Assembly (NCBI RefSeq): GCF_014649115.1
Contig: NZ_BMSK01000023.1
Coordinates: forward strand, 1 to 64,000
Reading direction: 5' to 3'
DNA length: 64,000 nucleotides
DNA from: Streptomyces eurythermus
Lineage (GTDB): Bacteria > Actinomycetota > Actinomycetes > Streptomycetales > Streptomycetaceae
A model generated the notes under the pieces. It saw only the letters and a list, made by a program, of their open reading frames with translations. It did no database searches and was not told the DNA's origin. The number at the start of each line of letters is the position of its first letter. Positions within the stretch are counted from its first letter, which is position 1. Positions 33,481-41,146 of this stretch are shown here, piece after piece. Made by a program: the position numbers and the translations under genes.

Positions 33481-33498
33481 ATGTGAAGCAGGTCACAA
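33481..33498. promoter_or_regulatory. Putative Rex operator upstream of nuoA
   Basis: ATGTGAAGCAGGTCACAA matches 12 of the 14 defined bases of the Rex site TTGTGAAnnnnTTCACAA. Rex senses NADH/NAD+ and is known to repress nuo, cyd and other respiratory genes in S. coelicolor. Position 105 bp upstream of nuoA fits. Confidence 0.65.
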
Positions 33499-33754
33499 GC
33501 CCGATTGCCTCGCATCTTATGCCTGTCGCTCTGTGATCTGCGACACGGGGTATTGCACAAGCTTTGTGATCTCCACCACCTGACGAAGGATCATGAAGTC
33601 GGATGATGGGTGATCTACACACCGGAAGCGTTCAGTTGATCACCAGAAGTGACATTCCTACTTATCAGCGCAGGCGAGAGGGGTCGTCTCCATATCAAGA
33701 GAGTTCGCCTGCATGCAAATTGGTGCTGGGCACAGTCATCTGATAGTGGAGCCC

Positions 33755-33792
33755 GTTCACACCTCGAAGGAGCCTCCGGAGCGGGTGTGAAC
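33755..33792. repeat. Inverted repeat GTTCACACC / GGTGTGAAC
   Basis: Perfect 9-bp arms separated by 20 bases, which themselves include the GGAGCCTCC palindrome. Could be a stem-loop in an untranslated leader or an operator. Function unknown. Confidence 0.55.
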
Positions 33793-33966
33793 GCGGATCC
33801 CGGCGCGTGCACGCGTTCACGAAGTCCGCACGCGCCGGACGCCGGACTTCCACCGGCCGTTCCGTGACCTCCGTCACGTCCATGAGAGGGCGATGAGAAC
33901 CGGGCTTGGCCAACGACCCCAACCAGTGGTAGGCATGGGGCAATTCGGACGTAATGATCAAAGACC

Positions 33967-33986
33967 GTGATCAAGGGCTTGATCAC
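33967..33986. promoter_or_regulatory. Perfect palindrome GTGATCAAG-GG-CTTGATCAC
   Basis: Two 9-bp arms with a 2-bp spacer, flanked by GACC and GGTC. It lies about 130 bp before the NlpC/P60 start. Symmetry and length fit a dimeric regulator site; a terminator is less likely because of the tiny loop. Confidence 0.5.
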
Positions 33987-34117
33987 GACGGTCCGCAATG
34001 TCCGTTACGGCGTCAATAAAGGGCGACACGCCCGGGTTTCCAGGTCTCGATTGAGCAACTGTGGCGCACGACACGTTTCTTGAAGATATGAAGGAGCCCC
34101 TGGTACCGGTTGTTCCC

Positions 34118-34984
34118 ATGTCCCACACCGCTCACATACGCAGCCACCGGAAGCCCCGCCGCAGCGCGTCGACCCTCGCCGTGCGGGCCGGAGTTGCCGG
34201 TGGCGTCCTCAGCACCCTGGCAGTCGCCGGGGCGTCCGGGTCGGCGAACGCGGCCGAGCCGGTGACGCAGACCCTCGAACTGCCCACCCTGACGGCCGAC
34301 CTGGCCGCGCAGGCGGCCCAGTCCGCGGACGCGACCGAGCAGGCCGCCGCGAACTACCAGCTGCAGGCGGAGCGTGACGCGGCCGCCGCCAAGGCCGCCA
34401 AGAAGGCCGAGGCGGACCTCGCCGAGGCCAAGAAGAAGGCGGCCGAGGCCAAGAAGAAGGCCGAGGAGGAAGCCCGCAAGGAGGCCGCCGCCCGCGCGTC
34501 GCGCACCGCGGAGCGGACCACGCTCTCCACCTCGGCGGACACCGGCACCGGCACCGTCCTCGGCGGCAACGGCGGCGGCACGGGTGGCGGCGCCGGCACC
34601 AGCACCGACACCGGCACGTCCACGGCCACCGGTTCGGCCGCGACGATCGTCAACTTCGTCAAGTCCCAGGTCGGCAAGGCGTACGTCCCCGGCGCCACCG
34701 GCCCGTCCGCCTACGACTGCTCCGGCCTGGTGCAGACGGCCTTCCGGCAGATCAACGTCAGCCTGCCGCGCGTGTCGCAGGACCAGTCGACCGCCGGCAC
34801 CCAGGTCTCGCTGAGCAACCTCCAGCCGGGCGACATCCTGTACTGGGGCAGCGCGGGCAGCGCGTACCACGTGGCGGTGTACGTCGGCGGCGGCATGTTC
34901 GTCGGCGCGCAGAACTCCTCCACCGGTGTCGTGGAGCGCCCGCTGTCCTACGACCCGCCCACCGGCGCCGTACGGGTGCTCTGA
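34118..34984 (+). CDS. Secreted NlpC/P60 peptidoglycan endopeptidase with coiled coil
   Basis: 288 aa from ATG 34118. The start is uncertain: no good ribosome site is close, AAGGAG lies 21 nt upstream, and in-frame GTG 34061, ATG 34088 and CTG 34100 are possible. Signal peptide at about 1-46 (RKPRRSA, then a hydrophobic core, SANA-A). Residues 60-135 form an Ala/Lys/Glu-rich coiled coil. A Gly/Thr linker leads to the NlpC/P60 domain (175-288) with catalytic Cys in SAYDCSGLV (about 201) and His in SAYHVAVYVG (about 251). It cuts stem-peptide bonds in the cell wall, RipA-like in layout. Ends at a perfect hairpin. Confidence 0.9.
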   Translation: MSHTAHIRSHRKPRRSASTLAVRAGVAGGVLSTLAVAGASGSANAAEPVTQTLELPTLTADLAAQAAQSADATEQAAANYQLQAERDAAAAKAAKKAEADLAEAKKKAAEAKKKAEEEARKEAAARASRTAERTTLSTSADTGTGTVLGGNGGGTGGGAGTSTDTGTSTATGSAATIVNFVKSQVGKAYVPGATGPSAYDCSGLVQTAFRQINVSLPRVSQDQSTAGTQVSLSNLQPGDILYWGSAGSAYHVAVYVGGGMFVGAQNSSTGVVERPLSYDPPTGAVRVL

Positions 34985-35011
34985 GCACACTCCGCGCCTT
35001 CTTGCGCGCAC

Positions 35012-35041
35012 AGGGCCGCTGTCCCCCCGGGCAGCGGCCCT
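35012..35041 (+). terminator. Hairpin after the NlpC/P60 gene
   Basis: AGGGCCGCTG and CAGCGGCCCT form a perfect 10-bp stem with a 10-nt loop, 27 bases after the stop. Confidence 0.8.
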
Positions 35042-35112
35042 CACGCGTTCCCTGACATGCTCTGCTCGGGCCGCCGTCCGGTGGCCCGCGTCCGAGCGAA
35101 GGAGTCCACGCG

Positions 35113-35736
35113 ATGCCACGCGTGTTCGTACAGGGAAATCCCGCCGACTACTACCCGCGCTACGCCCCCGAGGCCGGGCGTGGCGCGGTGCGGCGCATCA
35201 CCGAGGTCGGCGAGGAGGTGCTGCACAAGCCGTGCCGGGACGTCACGGAGTTCGGTCCCGACCTCGCCGCGCTCATCGACGACATGTTCCGCACGATGTA
35301 CGTCGCCGAGGGCGCGGGGCTGGCGGCGAATCAGGTCGGCGTGGACTTGAGGCTGTTCGTGTACGACTGCCCGGACGACGACGGTGTCCGGCATGTCGGA
35401 CACATCGTCAACCCGGTACTCGAAACGCCCACCGGCGAGCGACGGCTGCTGGACGAGGGCGAGGGCTGCCTGTCGGTGCCCGGCGCCGTGATGGCCGTAC
35501 CGCGGCCGGACCGGGCCGTCGTGCGCGGGCAGGACCGGGACGGCCGGCCGGTCGTCATCGAGGGCACCGGGTACTTCGCCCGCTGCCTCGCCCACGAGAC
35601 CGACCACACCGACGGCCACCTCTACCTGGACCGGCTGTCCAAGCGGGAACGGAAGGACGCGCTGCGGCAGATGGCGGACCGCCGGGACGAGGTGTACGCC
35701 CGCCGCGCCGCCAAGGAGACCGCCTTCAACGCCTGA
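35113..35736 (+). CDS. def: Peptide deformylase
   Basis: 207 aa, AAGGAGTCCACGCG before ATG. All three metal-site motifs are present: GAGLAANQVG (67-76), EGCLSVPG (117-124, Cys 119 metal ligand) and HETDH (161-165, two His ligands and the base Glu). It removes the formyl group from new proteins in the cytosol. Streptomyces have several copies; this one has an extra 20 residues at the N-terminus and a longer Arg-rich C-terminus than E. coli Def (169 aa). Not linked to fmt here, so it is probably an accessory copy. Confidence 0.94.
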   Translation: MPRVFVQGNPADYYPRYAPEAGRGAVRRITEVGEEVLHKPCRDVTEFGPDLAALIDDMFRTMYVAEGAGLAANQVGVDLRLFVYDCPDDDGVRHVGHIVNPVLETPTGERRLLDEGEGCLSVPGAVMAVPRPDRAVVRGQDRDGRPVVIEGTGYFARCLAHETDHTDGHLYLDRLSKRERKDALRQMADRRDEVYARRAAKETAFNA

Positions 35737-35773
35737 CCGGCGTTCGGTGCGGGCCGGGGCCCTCGGTACAAGG

Positions 35774-35809
35774 CCGGGGGCCCTCGGCGGGCCGGTGCCG
35801 GGCCCCCGG
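35774..35809. terminator. Hairpin between def and the MenJ-like gene
   Basis: CCGGGGGCCC and GGGCCCCCGG make a perfect 10-bp stem with a 16-nt loop in the convergent gap; further GC-rich repeats follow it. Confidence 0.65.
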
Positions 35810-35835
35810 TACGGGCCCGGGCCCCCGGCGAGTCG

Positions 35836-37128
35836 TCAGGCCTTCGGGGTCACCCTGGTCAGGCCGTTGATGATGCGGTCCATCGCGTCGCCGCCCGTGG
35901 GGTCGGTGAGGTTGGCGAGGAGCTTGAGGGTGAACTTCATCAGCATCGGGTGGGTCAGACCGCGCTGGGCGGCGATCTGCATGACCTTCGGGTTGCCGAT
36001 GAGCTTCACGAAGGCGCGGCCGAGGGTGTAGTAGCCGCCGTAGGTGTCCTTGAGGACGCGCGGGTAGCGCTGGAGGGCGGTCTCGCACTGGGCGGGCGTG
36101 GCGCGCGCGTGGGCCTGCACGATGACGTCGGCGGCGATCTGACCGGATTCCATGGCGTAGGCGATGCCCTCGCCGTTGAAGGGGTTCACCAGGCCGCCGG
36201 CGTCGCCGACGAGCAGCAGGCCGCGCGTGTAGTGCGGCTGGCGGTTGAAGGCCATGGGGAGGGCGGCGCCGCGGATGGGCCCGGTCATGTTCTCGGGCGT
36301 GTAGCCCCAGTCCTCCGGCATGGAGGCGCACCACGCCTTGAGCACCTCCCGCCAGTCCAGCTCCTTGAAGGAGGCGGAGGTGTTCAGCACGCCGAGGCCC
36401 ACGTTCGAGGTGCCGTCGCCCATGCCGAAGATCCAGCCGTAGCCGGGCAGCAGCCGGTCCTGGGGGCCGCGCCGGTCCCACAGCTCCAGCCAGGACTCCA
36501 GGTAGTCGTCGTCGTGGCGGGGGCTCTCGAAGTACGTCCGGACCGCGATGCCCATCGGGCGGTCCTCGCGGCGGTGCAGGCCCATGGCGAGGGACAGCCG
36601 GGTGGAGTTGCCGTCGGCGGCGACGACCAGCGGCGCGTGGAAGGAGACCTCGCGCTTGTCCTCGCCGAGCTTGGCGGTGACGCCGGTGATGCGGCCGGTG
36701 CGGTCGTCGACGATCGGGCCGCTGACGTTGCACCGCTGGAAGAGGCGGGCACCGGCCTTCTGGGCGTTCTGGGCGAGCTGCTCGTCGAAGTCGTCGCGCT
36801 TGCGGACCAGGCCGTAGTCCGGGAAGGAGGCGAGGTCCGGCCAGTCGAGCTGGAGGCGGACGCCGCCGCCGATGATGCGCAGCCCCTTGTTGCGCAGCCA
36901 GCCGGCCTCCTCGGAGATGTCGATCCCCATGGCGACGAGCTGCTTGACCGCGCGCGGGGTGAGGCCGTCGCCGCACACCTTCTCGCGCGGGAACTCGGTC
37001 TTCTCCAGGAGCAGCACGTCGAGTCCGGCCTTGGCGAGGTGGTACGCGGTCGTGGAGCCGGCCGGCCCCGCGCCCACGACGATCACGTCGGCGGTGTTCT
37101 CGGAGAGCGGCTCGGTCACGACGGTCAC
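35836..37128 (-). CDS. menJ: Geranylgeranyl-reductase-family flavoprotein (MenJ-like)
   Basis: 430 aa, GTG start with GGAGATCCCGCC. FAD-binding VVGAGPAGSTTAYHLAKAG at residue 16, then EFPREKVCGDGLTPRAV, the motif defining geranylgeranyl reductases, and the later GDAGGLVNPFNGEGIAYAMESG, which holds the flavin. In Mycobacterium the homologue MenJ saturates one isoprene unit of menaquinone. Its position beside menG and the nuo operon, in a window with the prenyl synthase and MqnP, supports the same role at the membrane. A chlorophyll-type role is excluded by organism. Substrate is inferred. Confidence 0.88.
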   Translation of the reverse strand: MTVVTEPLSENTADVIVVGAGPAGSTTAYHLAKAGLDVLLLEKTEFPREKVCGDGLTPRAVKQLVAMGIDISEEAGWLRNKGLRIIGGGVRLQLDWPDLASFPDYGLVRKRDDFDEQLAQNAQKAGARLFQRCNVSGPIVDDRTGRITGVTAKLGEDKREVSFHAPLVVAADGNSTRLSLAMGLHRREDRPMGIAVRTYFESPRHDDDYLESWLELWDRRGPQDRLLPGYGWIFGMGDGTSNVGLGVLNTSASFKELDWREVLKAWCASMPEDWGYTPENMTGPIRGAALPMAFNRQPHYTRGLLLVGDAGGLVNPFNGEGIAYAMESGQIAADVIVQAHARATPAQCETALQRYPRVLKDTYGGYYTLGRAFVKLIGNPKVMQIAAQRGLTHPMLMKFTLKLLANLTDPTGGDAMDRIINGLTRVTPKA

Positions 37129-37330
37129 GGCGGGATCTCCCCAAGGTCGAATGGTGTGTGCCGGCCGGCACGGGACATAGGCAGTCTATTCAGCGCAGTT
37201 GGCCGCCCGGCCGAAGGGCCACCCCCCAACGGCCGTGACTCTCCGTATCCGTCTGTCACGGAAAGACATCGGCGCCTTCCGGGTGGCACGGCCCGGAGTT
37301 ACCCTGCCAGTACCACTGGGGGTGACATCT

Positions 37331-37675
37331 GTGCACATACCACCCAAGACACCCGAAGTGCGCGTCCCGCGTCTGGTCGGTCTGATGGCCGTGGACGCGC
37401 GCGAGACCGCCCGGGCGCGGGGCCTGTCGCTGACCGCGCCGGACCGCCCGGACTTCCACCTCGCCGTCGTGGACTACGTCGTACGCCAGCATCCGCAGCC
37501 CGGCACCGAGGTGCCGCAGGACTCGATGGTGTACGTGTGGTTCGACTTCGCGGAGGGCGAGGGCGGCGGGGGCGTGCGCGAGCCGCGCGTGCCGGGACCG
37601 CCGCGCGGGGGGCTGCGGCGGGAACTGGACCCGCCGCACGACCCGTACGAGGTGGCCGGGATCAGCTCTCCCTGA
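37331..37675 (+). CDS. Small PASTA-domain protein
   Basis: 114 aa from GTG 37331, preceded by GGGGGTGACATCT; the frame is open 44 codons upstream. One PASTA domain: VRVPRLVGLMAVDARETARA, then LSLTAPD and VVRQHPQPGTEVPQDSMVYVW (core residues split). PASTA modules bind muropeptides or lipid II in PknB-type kinases and PBPs. Here there is no membrane anchor or signal peptide, so the protein is presumably cytosolic, unlike usual PASTA proteins. The C-terminus is Gly/Arg/Pro-rich. Its end overlaps the convergent menG gene by 14 bp. Function unknown. Confidence 0.8.
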   Translation: MHIPPKTPEVRVPRLVGLMAVDARETARARGLSLTAPDRPDFHLAVVDYVVRQHPQPGTEVPQDSMVYVWFDFAEGEGGGGVREPRVPGPPRGGLRRELDPPHDPYEVAGISSP

Positions 37676-38375
37676 GGCCCGGGTCCTCCTTGAAGCCGCG
37701 GTGCAGTGCCACCACGCCGCCGGTGAGGTTGCGCCAGGCGACCTTCGACCAGCCCGCCTTGCGCAGGCGCTCGGCGAGGCCCGGCTGGTCGGGCCAGGCC
37801 CGGATGGACTCGGCGAGGTAGACGTACGCGTCCGGGTTCGAGGAGACCGCGCGGGCGACCGGCGGCAGCGCGCGCATCAGGTACTCGGTGTAGACGGTGC
37901 GGAACGGCGCCCAGGTCGGGTGGGAGAACTCGCAGATCACCACGCGTCCGCCGGGGCGGGTGACGCGGTACATCTCGCGCAGGGCCGCGTCCGTGTCCTG
38001 GACGTTGCGCAGCCCGAAGGAGATCGTCACCGCGTCGAAGGTGTCGTCCTTGAACGGCAGCCGCGTCGCGTCGCCCGCGGTGAACGGCAGCCAGGTGTGC
38101 TTCTTCTTGCCGACCTGGAGCATGCCCAGGGAGAAGTCGCAGGGGACGACGTACGCGCCCGTCCGGGTGAAGGGGAGGGAGGAGGTGGCCGTGCCGGCGG
38201 CGAGGTCCAGGACCTTCTGCGCGGGGCGGGCGTCGACGGCCCTCGCCACCTCCCTGCGCCAGCGGCGGTCCTGGCCGAGTGACAGCACGTCGTTCGTCAG
38301 GTCGTACCGTTCCGCCACGTCGTCGAACATCGAGGCGACTTCGTGCGGCTGCTTGTTCAGGGAAGCGCGGGTCAC
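37662..38375 (-). CDS. menG: Demethylmenaquinone methyltransferase
   Basis: 237 aa from GTG 38375; the frame is open upstream but without family similarity. HEVASMFDDVAERYDLTNDVLSLGQDRRWR is the UbiE/MenG start (key: FDxxAxRYDxxNDxLSxGxxRxWR), motif I is VLDLAAGTATSSL, and post-motif SFGLRNVQDTDAALREM follows. It adds the C-2 methyl from SAM to demethylmenaquinone, the last step of menaquinone assembly, after MqnL decarboxylation in the futalosine route. It heads away from the mqnC operon, separated by only 59 bp from the imidazolonepropionase-like gene, so may share its transcript. Confidence 0.94.
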   Translation of the reverse strand: MTRASLNKQPHEVASMFDDVAERYDLTNDVLSLGQDRRWRREVARAVDARPAQKVLDLAAGTATSSLPFTRTGAYVVPCDFSLGMLQVGKKKHTWLPFTAGDATRLPFKDDTFDAVTISFGLRNVQDTDAALREMYRVTRPGGRVVICEFSHPTWAPFRTVYTEYLMRALPPVARAVSSNPDAYVYLAESIRAWPDQPGLAERLRKAGWSKVAWRNLTGGVVALHRGFKEDPGLRES

Positions 38376-38434
38376 CCGCCCATTGTTGCAGCCGGGCCAC
38401 ACGGCCGAGGCGGCGGCTTGCCGCGTGGGTGTGG

Positions 38435-39034
38435 CTAGCGGCGGCGGAAGACCAGACGGCCCGAGAGGACCGTCGCCACGCACGTCACGGCTCCCCGTGC
38501 CGCCAGTTCCGTCTCGTCCTCGACGTCGAAGACGGCGAAGTGGGCGGCGGAGCCCGGCCGGCGGGGCGGGGCCGCCTCGGGACGGTGGGCGAAGGGGTCC
38601 AGGGACGGGGCGCCGGCGGCGGGGGCCGGGCGGGGCACGACGGCGATGCCGGTGCGGCGTACGGCGTCCTGGACCGCGCGCAGGCGCAGCGGCTCGCAGG
38701 CCACGGCGACCGTGCCGTACGCCAGCATGCGCTGGACCCCGCGCCGGGCGCTCGCGCCCCAGCGGGCGTCGTCCATGGGCAGCGCGGCGAGCGCGGCGCC
38801 GGTCAGCGGCTCGGTGCCGAGGGCGTCGGCCTCCCGCGGGTCCGGGTGGTACATGCGCTCCAGCAGTTCGTTGCCGTGGGGGTTGACGTACCCGGGTGTG
38901 AGGATGCCCGGCCAGCGGCGCACGCGCGCGTGCGGGTGCGCGGCGGCCAGTTCCTCCAGGGGCCCCACGGCCTCGATCCGTTCGCCCCGGACGAGGTGGG
39001 CGTGGCCCCTGGAGTCCGTGTGCAGCGTCAGCAC
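38435..39034 (-). CDS. Imidazolonepropionase-like domain protein
   Basis: 199 aa, GTG start 25 bp after mqnC ends. It shows the composite beta-sandwich of amidohydrolases (MLTLHTDSRGHAHLVRGERI at the N-terminus and LSGRLVFRRR at the end) and a short piece resembling the start of the barrel (ILTPGYVNPHGNELLERMYH) but lacks the full metal-binding barrel of a 400-residue deaminase. Such genes sit next to mqnC in many Streptomyces. A role in the futalosine pathway, perhaps replacing or assisting aminofutalosine deaminase, is a guess from context. The reading frame is intact, and it is not obviously a relic. Confidence 0.75.
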   Translation of the reverse strand: MLTLHTDSRGHAHLVRGERIEAVGPLEELAAAHPHARVRRWPGILTPGYVNPHGNELLERMYHPDPREADALGTEPLTGAALAALPMDDARWGASARRGVQRMLAYGTVAVACEPLRLRAVQDAVRRTGIAVVPRPAPAAGAPSLDPFAHRPEAAPPRRPGSAAHFAVFDVEDETELAARGAVTCVATVLSGRLVFRRR

Positions 39035-39059
39035 GGCGGTCCTGGTTCTCCCGGCTCGG

Positions 39060-40259
39060 CTAGTTCGACGCGAGCAGCTTCAGCTCGGGGTGGGCGGTGC
39101 CGCCCTCGATGGCCGTGGAGGAGATGTGGGAGACCACCCGGTCGTCCACGGGGTCGTTCGCCGGGTCGTCGTGCACGACGAGGTGCTCGTACGTGGTCGA
39201 GCGCTGCGCCGGGACGCGGCCCGCCTTGCGGATCAGGTCGATGATCTCCAGGCGGTTGGAGCGGTGCCTGGCGCCGGCCGAGGAGACGACGTTCTCCTCC
39301 AGCATGATCGAGCCGAGGTCGTCCGCGCCGTAGTGCAGGGACAGCTGGCCGACCTCCTTGCCCGTGGTGAGCCAGGAGCCCTGGATGTGCCGGACGTTGT
39401 CCAGGAAGAGGCGGGCGATCGCGATCATCCGCAGGTACTCGAACAGGGTCGCCTGGGTGCGGCCCTTCAGGTGGTTGTTCTCGGGCTGGTAGGTGTACGG
39501 GATGAAGGCGCGGAAGCCGCCCGTGCGGTCCTGTACGTCCCGGATCATCCGCAGGTGCTCGATGCGCTCGGCGTTGGTCTCGCCGGTGCCCATGAGCATG
39601 GTCGAGGTGGACTCCACGCCCAGCCGGTGCGCGGTCTCCATGATCTCCAGCCAGCGCTCGCCGCTCTCCTTCAGCGGGGCGATGGCCTTGCGCGGCCGCT
39701 CCGGCAGCAGCTCGGCACCGGCGCCGGCGAAGGAGTCCAGGCCCGCCTCGTGGATCCGGGTGATGGCCTCCTCGACCGAGACGCCGCTGATCCGGGCCAT
39801 GTGCTCGACCTCGGACGCGCCGAGGGAGTGGATCACCAGCTGCGGGAAGGCGTCCTTGATGGCCTTGAAGTGCTTCTCGTAGTACTCGACGCCGTAGTCC
39901 GGGTGGTGGCCGCCCTGGAACATGATCTGGGTGCCGCCGAGTTCGACGGTCTCCGCGCAGCGGCGCAGGATGTCGTCGAGGTCGCGGGTCCAGCCCTTCT
40001 CGGTGTCCTTGGGGGCCGCGTAGAAGGCGCAGAACTTGCACGCCGTGACACACACGTTCGTGTAGTTGATGTTCCGCTCGATGATGTACGTGGCGATGTG
40101 CTCGGTGCCCGCGTACTTGCGGCGGCGCACGGCGTCGGCGGCGGAGCCGAGGGCGTGCAGCGGGGCGTCACGGTAGAGGGCGAGCGCTTCCTCGGGGGTG
40201 ATGCGTCCGCCCGCCGCGGCGCGGTCGAGGACGGACTGGAGGTCGGCCTTCTCGGTCAC
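39060..40259 (-). CDS. mqnC: Cyclic dehypoxanthinylfutalosine synthase (radical SAM)
   Basis: 399 aa, GTG start. Radical-SAM cluster motif CVTACKFC with INYTNVCVTACKFCAFYAAP around it. QIMFQGGHHPDYGVEYYE and AFIPYTYQPENN are MqnC-specific. It cyclises dehypoxanthine futalosine to the spiro intermediate of the futalosine menaquinone route in the cytosol. It resembles MqnE (58012-59175) as expected for paralogues. The operon continues with the imidazolonepropionase-like gene. A 69-bp gap separates it from the upstream prepilin peptidase gene. Confidence 0.95.
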   Translation of the reverse strand: MTEKADLQSVLDRAAAGGRITPEEALALYRDAPLHALGSAADAVRRRKYAGTEHIATYIIERNINYTNVCVTACKFCAFYAAPKDTEKGWTRDLDDILRRCAETVELGGTQIMFQGGHHPDYGVEYYEKHFKAIKDAFPQLVIHSLGASEVEHMARISGVSVEEAITRIHEAGLDSFAGAGAELLPERPRKAIAPLKESGERWLEIMETAHRLGVESTSTMLMGTGETNAERIEHLRMIRDVQDRTGGFRAFIPYTYQPENNHLKGRTQATLFEYLRMIAIARLFLDNVRHIQGSWLTTGKEVGQLSLHYGADDLGSIMLEENVVSSAGARHRSNRLEIIDLIRKAGRVPAQRSTTYEHLVVHDDPANDPVDDRVVSHISSTAIEGGTAHPELKLLASN

Positions 40260-40328
40260 CGGCGTCCCTTTCGCAAGGTTCGTGAACGGACCACGTCAGC
40301 CTACGCCAGGCCGCTGCGGCCTCCGACG

Positions 40329-41132
40329 TCAGGCCGCGAACGCCCCGGTCAGCAGCCCGGCGAGGGTGCCGGCGAGCAGGAACGGGCCGAACGGCACGCC
40401 GGTCTTGCGCCCGGCGCGCCGGGCGAGGACGAGGGCGCCGCCGTAGAGGGCGCCGAGCAGGAACGCGGCGAAGGTGCCGAGCAGCACGGTGGGCCAGCCG
40501 TACCAGCCGAGCACGGCGCCCGTCCCGGCGGCCAGTTTGACGTCGCCGAAGCCCATGCCGTCCGGGTTGACGAGGTGCAGCGCGAAGTGGCCGGCGGCGA
40601 GGGCGAGGGCGGCGCAGAGGGCGGTGGGCCAGTGGCCGGTGTGCTCGGGGAGCAGGGCGGTGACGCCGAGCAGGACGAGGGCGGCGGCGGCGAGCGGCAG
40701 GGTCAGCGGGTCGGGCAGCCGGCGCACCCGCAGGTCCACGGTGGCCAGCAGCACCCCGACGGGCGCGAGCAGCAGCCAGACCCCCAGCTCGGGCCGGGTC
40801 CCGGTGGCGGCGGCGAGGGCGGCGCAGACGAGCGCGGTGACACCGGCGAGGAGCAGCGCGGAACGCACCCCGTGCCCGCCGGCTCCGGAGCGCGTCTCGA
40901 CCTCCTCCGCGCCCCCCTCGGGCTCCGCGCTCCCCCGGTCGCTCCCGCACGCCCCGCACCGGGTTCCGCCCAGCCAGCCGCGGACCGGGTGGGCGCCGGC
41001 CGGGCAGCGGTCGCGCCAGGGCTCGCCGGGCGGGACGGAGAAGCGGTACGCGGCCCGGGGCAGCAGCAGCCCGGTCAGCGCGCCCCACACCGCGGCCGCG
41101 AGCGCCAGCAACCCCGTGGTCACCTCAGCCAC
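40329..41132 (-). CDS. A24-type prepilin peptidase
   Basis: 267 aa from GTG 41132, GGAGGGGGAGGGCG upstream. About seven membrane helices. The two aspartates of the active site are in ATVDLRVRRLPDPLTLP and in the GxGD motif NPDGMGFGDVKLA. A short Cys-containing loop (RCPAGAH and RCGACGS) recalls the zinc loop of PilD but has three Cys only. It cleaves leader peptides of type IV pilin-like proteins at the cytoplasmic membrane face. No pilin or tad genes are in the window, so its clients are encoded elsewhere; its place between mqnA and mqnC looks fortuitous but is conserved in Streptomyces as I recall. Confidence 0.88.
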   Translation of the reverse strand: MAEVTTGLLALAAAVWGALTGLLLPRAAYRFSVPPGEPWRDRCPAGAHPVRGWLGGTRCGACGSDRGSAEPEGGAEEVETRSGAGGHGVRSALLLAGVTALVCAALAAATGTRPELGVWLLLAPVGVLLATVDLRVRRLPDPLTLPLAAAALVLLGVTALLPEHTGHWPTALCAALALAAGHFALHLVNPDGMGFGDVKLAAGTGAVLGWYGWPTVLLGTFAAFLLGALYGGALVLARRAGRKTGVPFGPFLLAGTLAGLLTGAFAA

Positions 41133-41146
41133 ACGCCCTCCCCCTC

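Larger units (their letters stand above)
33377..34117. other. Intergenic region between nuoA and the NlpC/P60 gene
   Basis: 741 bases with no supported gene. It contains the divergent promoters, a Rex-like site (33481-33498), a CACAAGCTTTGTG palindrome (33556-33568), and two inverted repeats (33755-33792 and 33967-33986). A possible rightward promoter is TTGGTG with GATAGT (about 33720-33747), but it is weakly supported. Confidence 0.5.

Noticed and set aside
33615..33998. 127-codon minus-strand frame between nuoA and the NlpC/P60 gene
   Set aside because: Composition is unlike a protein, it spans two inverted repeats, and no ribosome site is seen.
38435..39034. Pseudogene of an amidohydrolase
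   Set aside because: The frame is intact with good codon use and natural ends, so it is listed as a gene even though it lacks the full barrel.
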